Part shown: positions 59,107 through 60,457 of the stretch, piece by piece
How positions within the stretch are numbered: the first letter of the stretch is position 1
Layout of the letters: the number at the start of each line of letters is the position of its first letter
Origin: Candidatus Eisenbergiella pullistercoris
GTDB lineage: Bacteria; Bacillota; Clostridia; Lachnospirales; Lachnospiraceae
Assembly: GCA_019115665.1 (NCBI GenBank)
Contig: DXDD01000064.1
Coordinates: 1-60,457 of the forward strand
Reading direction: 5' to 3'
Length of the DNA stretch: 60,457 bases
Position numbers and translations under genes: made by a program
The notes under the pieces: model-generated
Database searches by the model: none
What the model was told of the DNA's origin: nothing
The model's input: only the letters and a program-made list of their open reading frames with translations

Positions 59107-59169
59107 CACGATATTGCTATTTCCTGTCATTCTTCTCTTCTTGCCGGAGGCGGCCGCGTAACATAAAAT
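59107..59169 (+). promoter_or_regulatory. Promoter of the solute-binding gene with shared 18-bp upstream motif
   Basis: CACGATATTGCTATTTCC (59107-59124) is identical to the copy at 57673. TTGCCG (59141-59146) starts 34 bp after the motif start, and TAAAAT (59164-59169) follows 17 bp later. The sequence after the motif, TGTCATTC versus AGTCATTT, is also similar. The conserved motif and spacing mark a co-regulated pair of promoters. Confidence 0.75.
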
Positions 59170-59246
59170 AAACGCATACATCAGTTCAGCCAAGATGCAG
59201 ATGTACGGAAAGCATTCATCGGACAATGGAGGAAAGGGGTAAATTT

Positions 59247-60457
59247 ATGAAAAAAGTACGGCTTGCAAAAAGTCTGGGAAGCATGTTCCTCGCGGGAGTT
59301 CTGACGGTTTCCTGCCTGGGCTGCGGAAATACCGCGCAGAAACAGGAGGCGGCTCCTGCCGCTTCTGCGGAAAGCGCCGCAGAAGAGACGGCTGCGGCGG
59401 AAACCGGAGAGACGGCCGCTGCACAAACCGGAGAGACGGCAGAAGAGGATCAGACTCCTGTGGAGATCACCATAGGCGGATGGGCGGATAAGGACACCAA
59501 TCCGGAGGAATATGAGGCAATGGAAACGGTAAAGGCCGCGTTTCAGGAAAAATATCCCTGGATCACGGTGAAGGAGGATACCTGGGGCTACAGCGTGGAC
59601 ACCTTCCTTCCCAAGGCGGCGGCCAATCAGCTTCCGGATCTTTTCGACGTATATCCGACAGAGATCAGCAAGATCGTGAACGCGGGCTATGCCGCCGACC
59701 TGACGGAGATGATGGACAAATACGGCTATACGGACGCGCTGCAGGACAACGTGCGGGATATGGTGACGGTGGACGGGAAGATCTACTTCGTGCCGGAATA
59801 TATGTACACCCTCGGCCTTGTGGCGAATTCGGCGATCTTTGAAGAGGCGGGCGAGCTGAACGAGGACGGGACGATCCCCTGGCCCGATACCTGGGAGGAG
59901 CTGGGAGAGCTGGCCGGAAGAATCAAGGAAAAGACCGGAAAGATCGGCTTCCAGATGCCTACCATGAACAATACCGGCGGCTGGCTTTTCACCAATATCG
60001 CATGGTCCTACGGAGCGGAATTCGTGAAGCAGGAGGACGGGAAATGGGTCGCAGCCTTCAACAGCGAGGAATGCGCCCAGGCCCTGCAGCTGGTGAGCGA
60101 TCTGAAGTGGAAGTACAACGCCCTGTCTGACAACCTATTTGTGGACAGCAACGAATATTACAGCACCTACGGTTCCGAGCAGGTGGCGATGATGATCGGG
60201 GATATGAGCTATTCCAATATGGAGTGGTACATCGATCAGTACCAGATGGACGGAACGCACATGGCGCTTGGAAAGATGCCCGGAGGCCCTGCGGGACGCT
60301 ATGCCCTCACAGGCGGTGCGGTATATATGATCCCTTCCAGCGTGGACCCGGCAAAATACGATGCGCTTTTCAAATGGCTTGATTTCAACGGCGCGGGCCC
60401 CGAGATGACGGAGGAAGCGGAAGCGAATTACGAATCCACGCTTCAGCGTCAGGCGGA
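59247..60457 (+). CDS. Extracellular sugar-binding lipoprotein of an ABC transporter (3' end cut off)
   Basis: The frame is open from the ATG at 59247 to the window end, at least 403 residues, so the gene is partial here. It starts with a basic N-terminus, a hydrophobic stretch and a lipobox-like SCLGCGN. An Ala/Glu/Thr-rich linker (about 30-70) follows, then the solute-binding fold: ITIGGWADKDTNPEEYEAM, GKIYFVPEYMY, PWPDTWEELGELAGRI, and VAMMIGDMSYSNMEWYIDQY. This is the family 1 carbohydrate-binding type. GGAGGAAAGGGG lies upstream. It belongs to the adjacent flavoprotein and two-component locus; permease genes presumably follow outside the window. Confidence 0.9.
   Translation, partial: MKKVRLAKSLGSMFLAGVLTVSCLGCGNTAQKQEAAPAASAESAAEETAAAETGETAAAQTGETAEEDQTPVEITIGGWADKDTNPEEYEAMETVKAAFQEKYPWITVKEDTWGYSVDTFLPKAAANQLPDLFDVYPTEISKIVNAGYAADLTEMMDKYGYTDALQDNVRDMVTVDGKIYFVPEYMYTLGLVANSAIFEEAGELNEDGTIPWPDTWEELGELAGRIKEKTGKIGFQMPTMNNTGGWLFTNIAWSYGAEFVKQEDGKWVAAFNSEECAQALQLVSDLKWKYNALSDNLFVDSNEYYSTYGSEQVAMMIGDMSYSNMEWYIDQYQMDGTHMALGKMPGGPAGRYALTGGAVYMIPSSVDPAKYDALFKWLDFNGAGPEMTEEAEANYESTLQRQA

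Overview
The window looks like a chromosomal segment from a GC-rich member of the Clostridia, most likely the Lachnospiraceae. The grounds are strong AGGAGG-type ribosome binding sites, a CIRCE heat-shock operator, a YesM/YesN-type two-component system beside a sugar-binding lipoprotein, a CotH-VTC-DUF4956 trio, DUF6077-like membrane proteins and a GH25 protein with bacterial Ig-like domains. This is inference from gene content; there is no rRNA, and I found no tRNA, phage or insertion-sequence gene.

Layout. Positions 1-1360 hold two paralogous Hsp20 chaperones behind a promoter embedded in a CIRCE element. Positions 1400-7320 (minus strand) hold an acyl-transfer pair (MBOAT plus SGNH/DltD-like protein) and, upstream with its own promoter, a three-gene unit of VTC polyphosphate-polymerase domain, DUF4956 membrane protein and CotH kinase. 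Positions 7611-12502 hold phosphoketolase (minus), an orphan Cas6-like protein (plus) and a MalY-type aminotransferase (minus). Positions 12848-21556 (plus) hold a GH43 hydrolase, a polytopic membrane protein, a second MBOAT and a second SGNH protein separated by a 65-bp tandem-repeat region, a DUF6077-like protein, and a membrane-domain/amidase fusion. A third, active-site-variant SGNH protein, a pair of small EamA/SMR-type membrane proteins, a zinc-ribbon protein and a large anchored GH25 protein follow up to 27806.

Positions 27946-49482 form a cell-surface polysaccharide locus. It has rfbB, rfbA and rfbC for dTDP-rhamnose precursors (no rfbD seen), a Wzm/Wzt ABC exporter with a carbohydrate-binding Wzt tail, a methyltransferase-kinase fusion resembling the WbdD chain terminator, GT2 glycosyltransferases (one split by an amber codon), a phosphohexomutase, a WbaP-like initiating phosphotransferase, an LCP wall ligase and glmS. 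Together these suggest a rhamnose-containing glycan built on undecaprenyl phosphate, capped, exported by the ABC transporter and ligated to peptidoglycan. The flanking MBOAT/SGNH pairs could acylate the same or related wall polymers.

Positions 49707-51443 encode a membrane-anchored HtrA protease. Positions 51463-60457 hold a minus-strand operon of overlapping genes (FAD oxidoreductase, YesN-like regulator, Cache-like sensor without kinase, YesM-like kinase) divergent from a second FAD oxidoreductase and a solute-binding lipoprotein cut off by the window end. The last two genes share an 18-bp promoter-upstream motif at identical spacing, a good candidate for the regulator's binding site.
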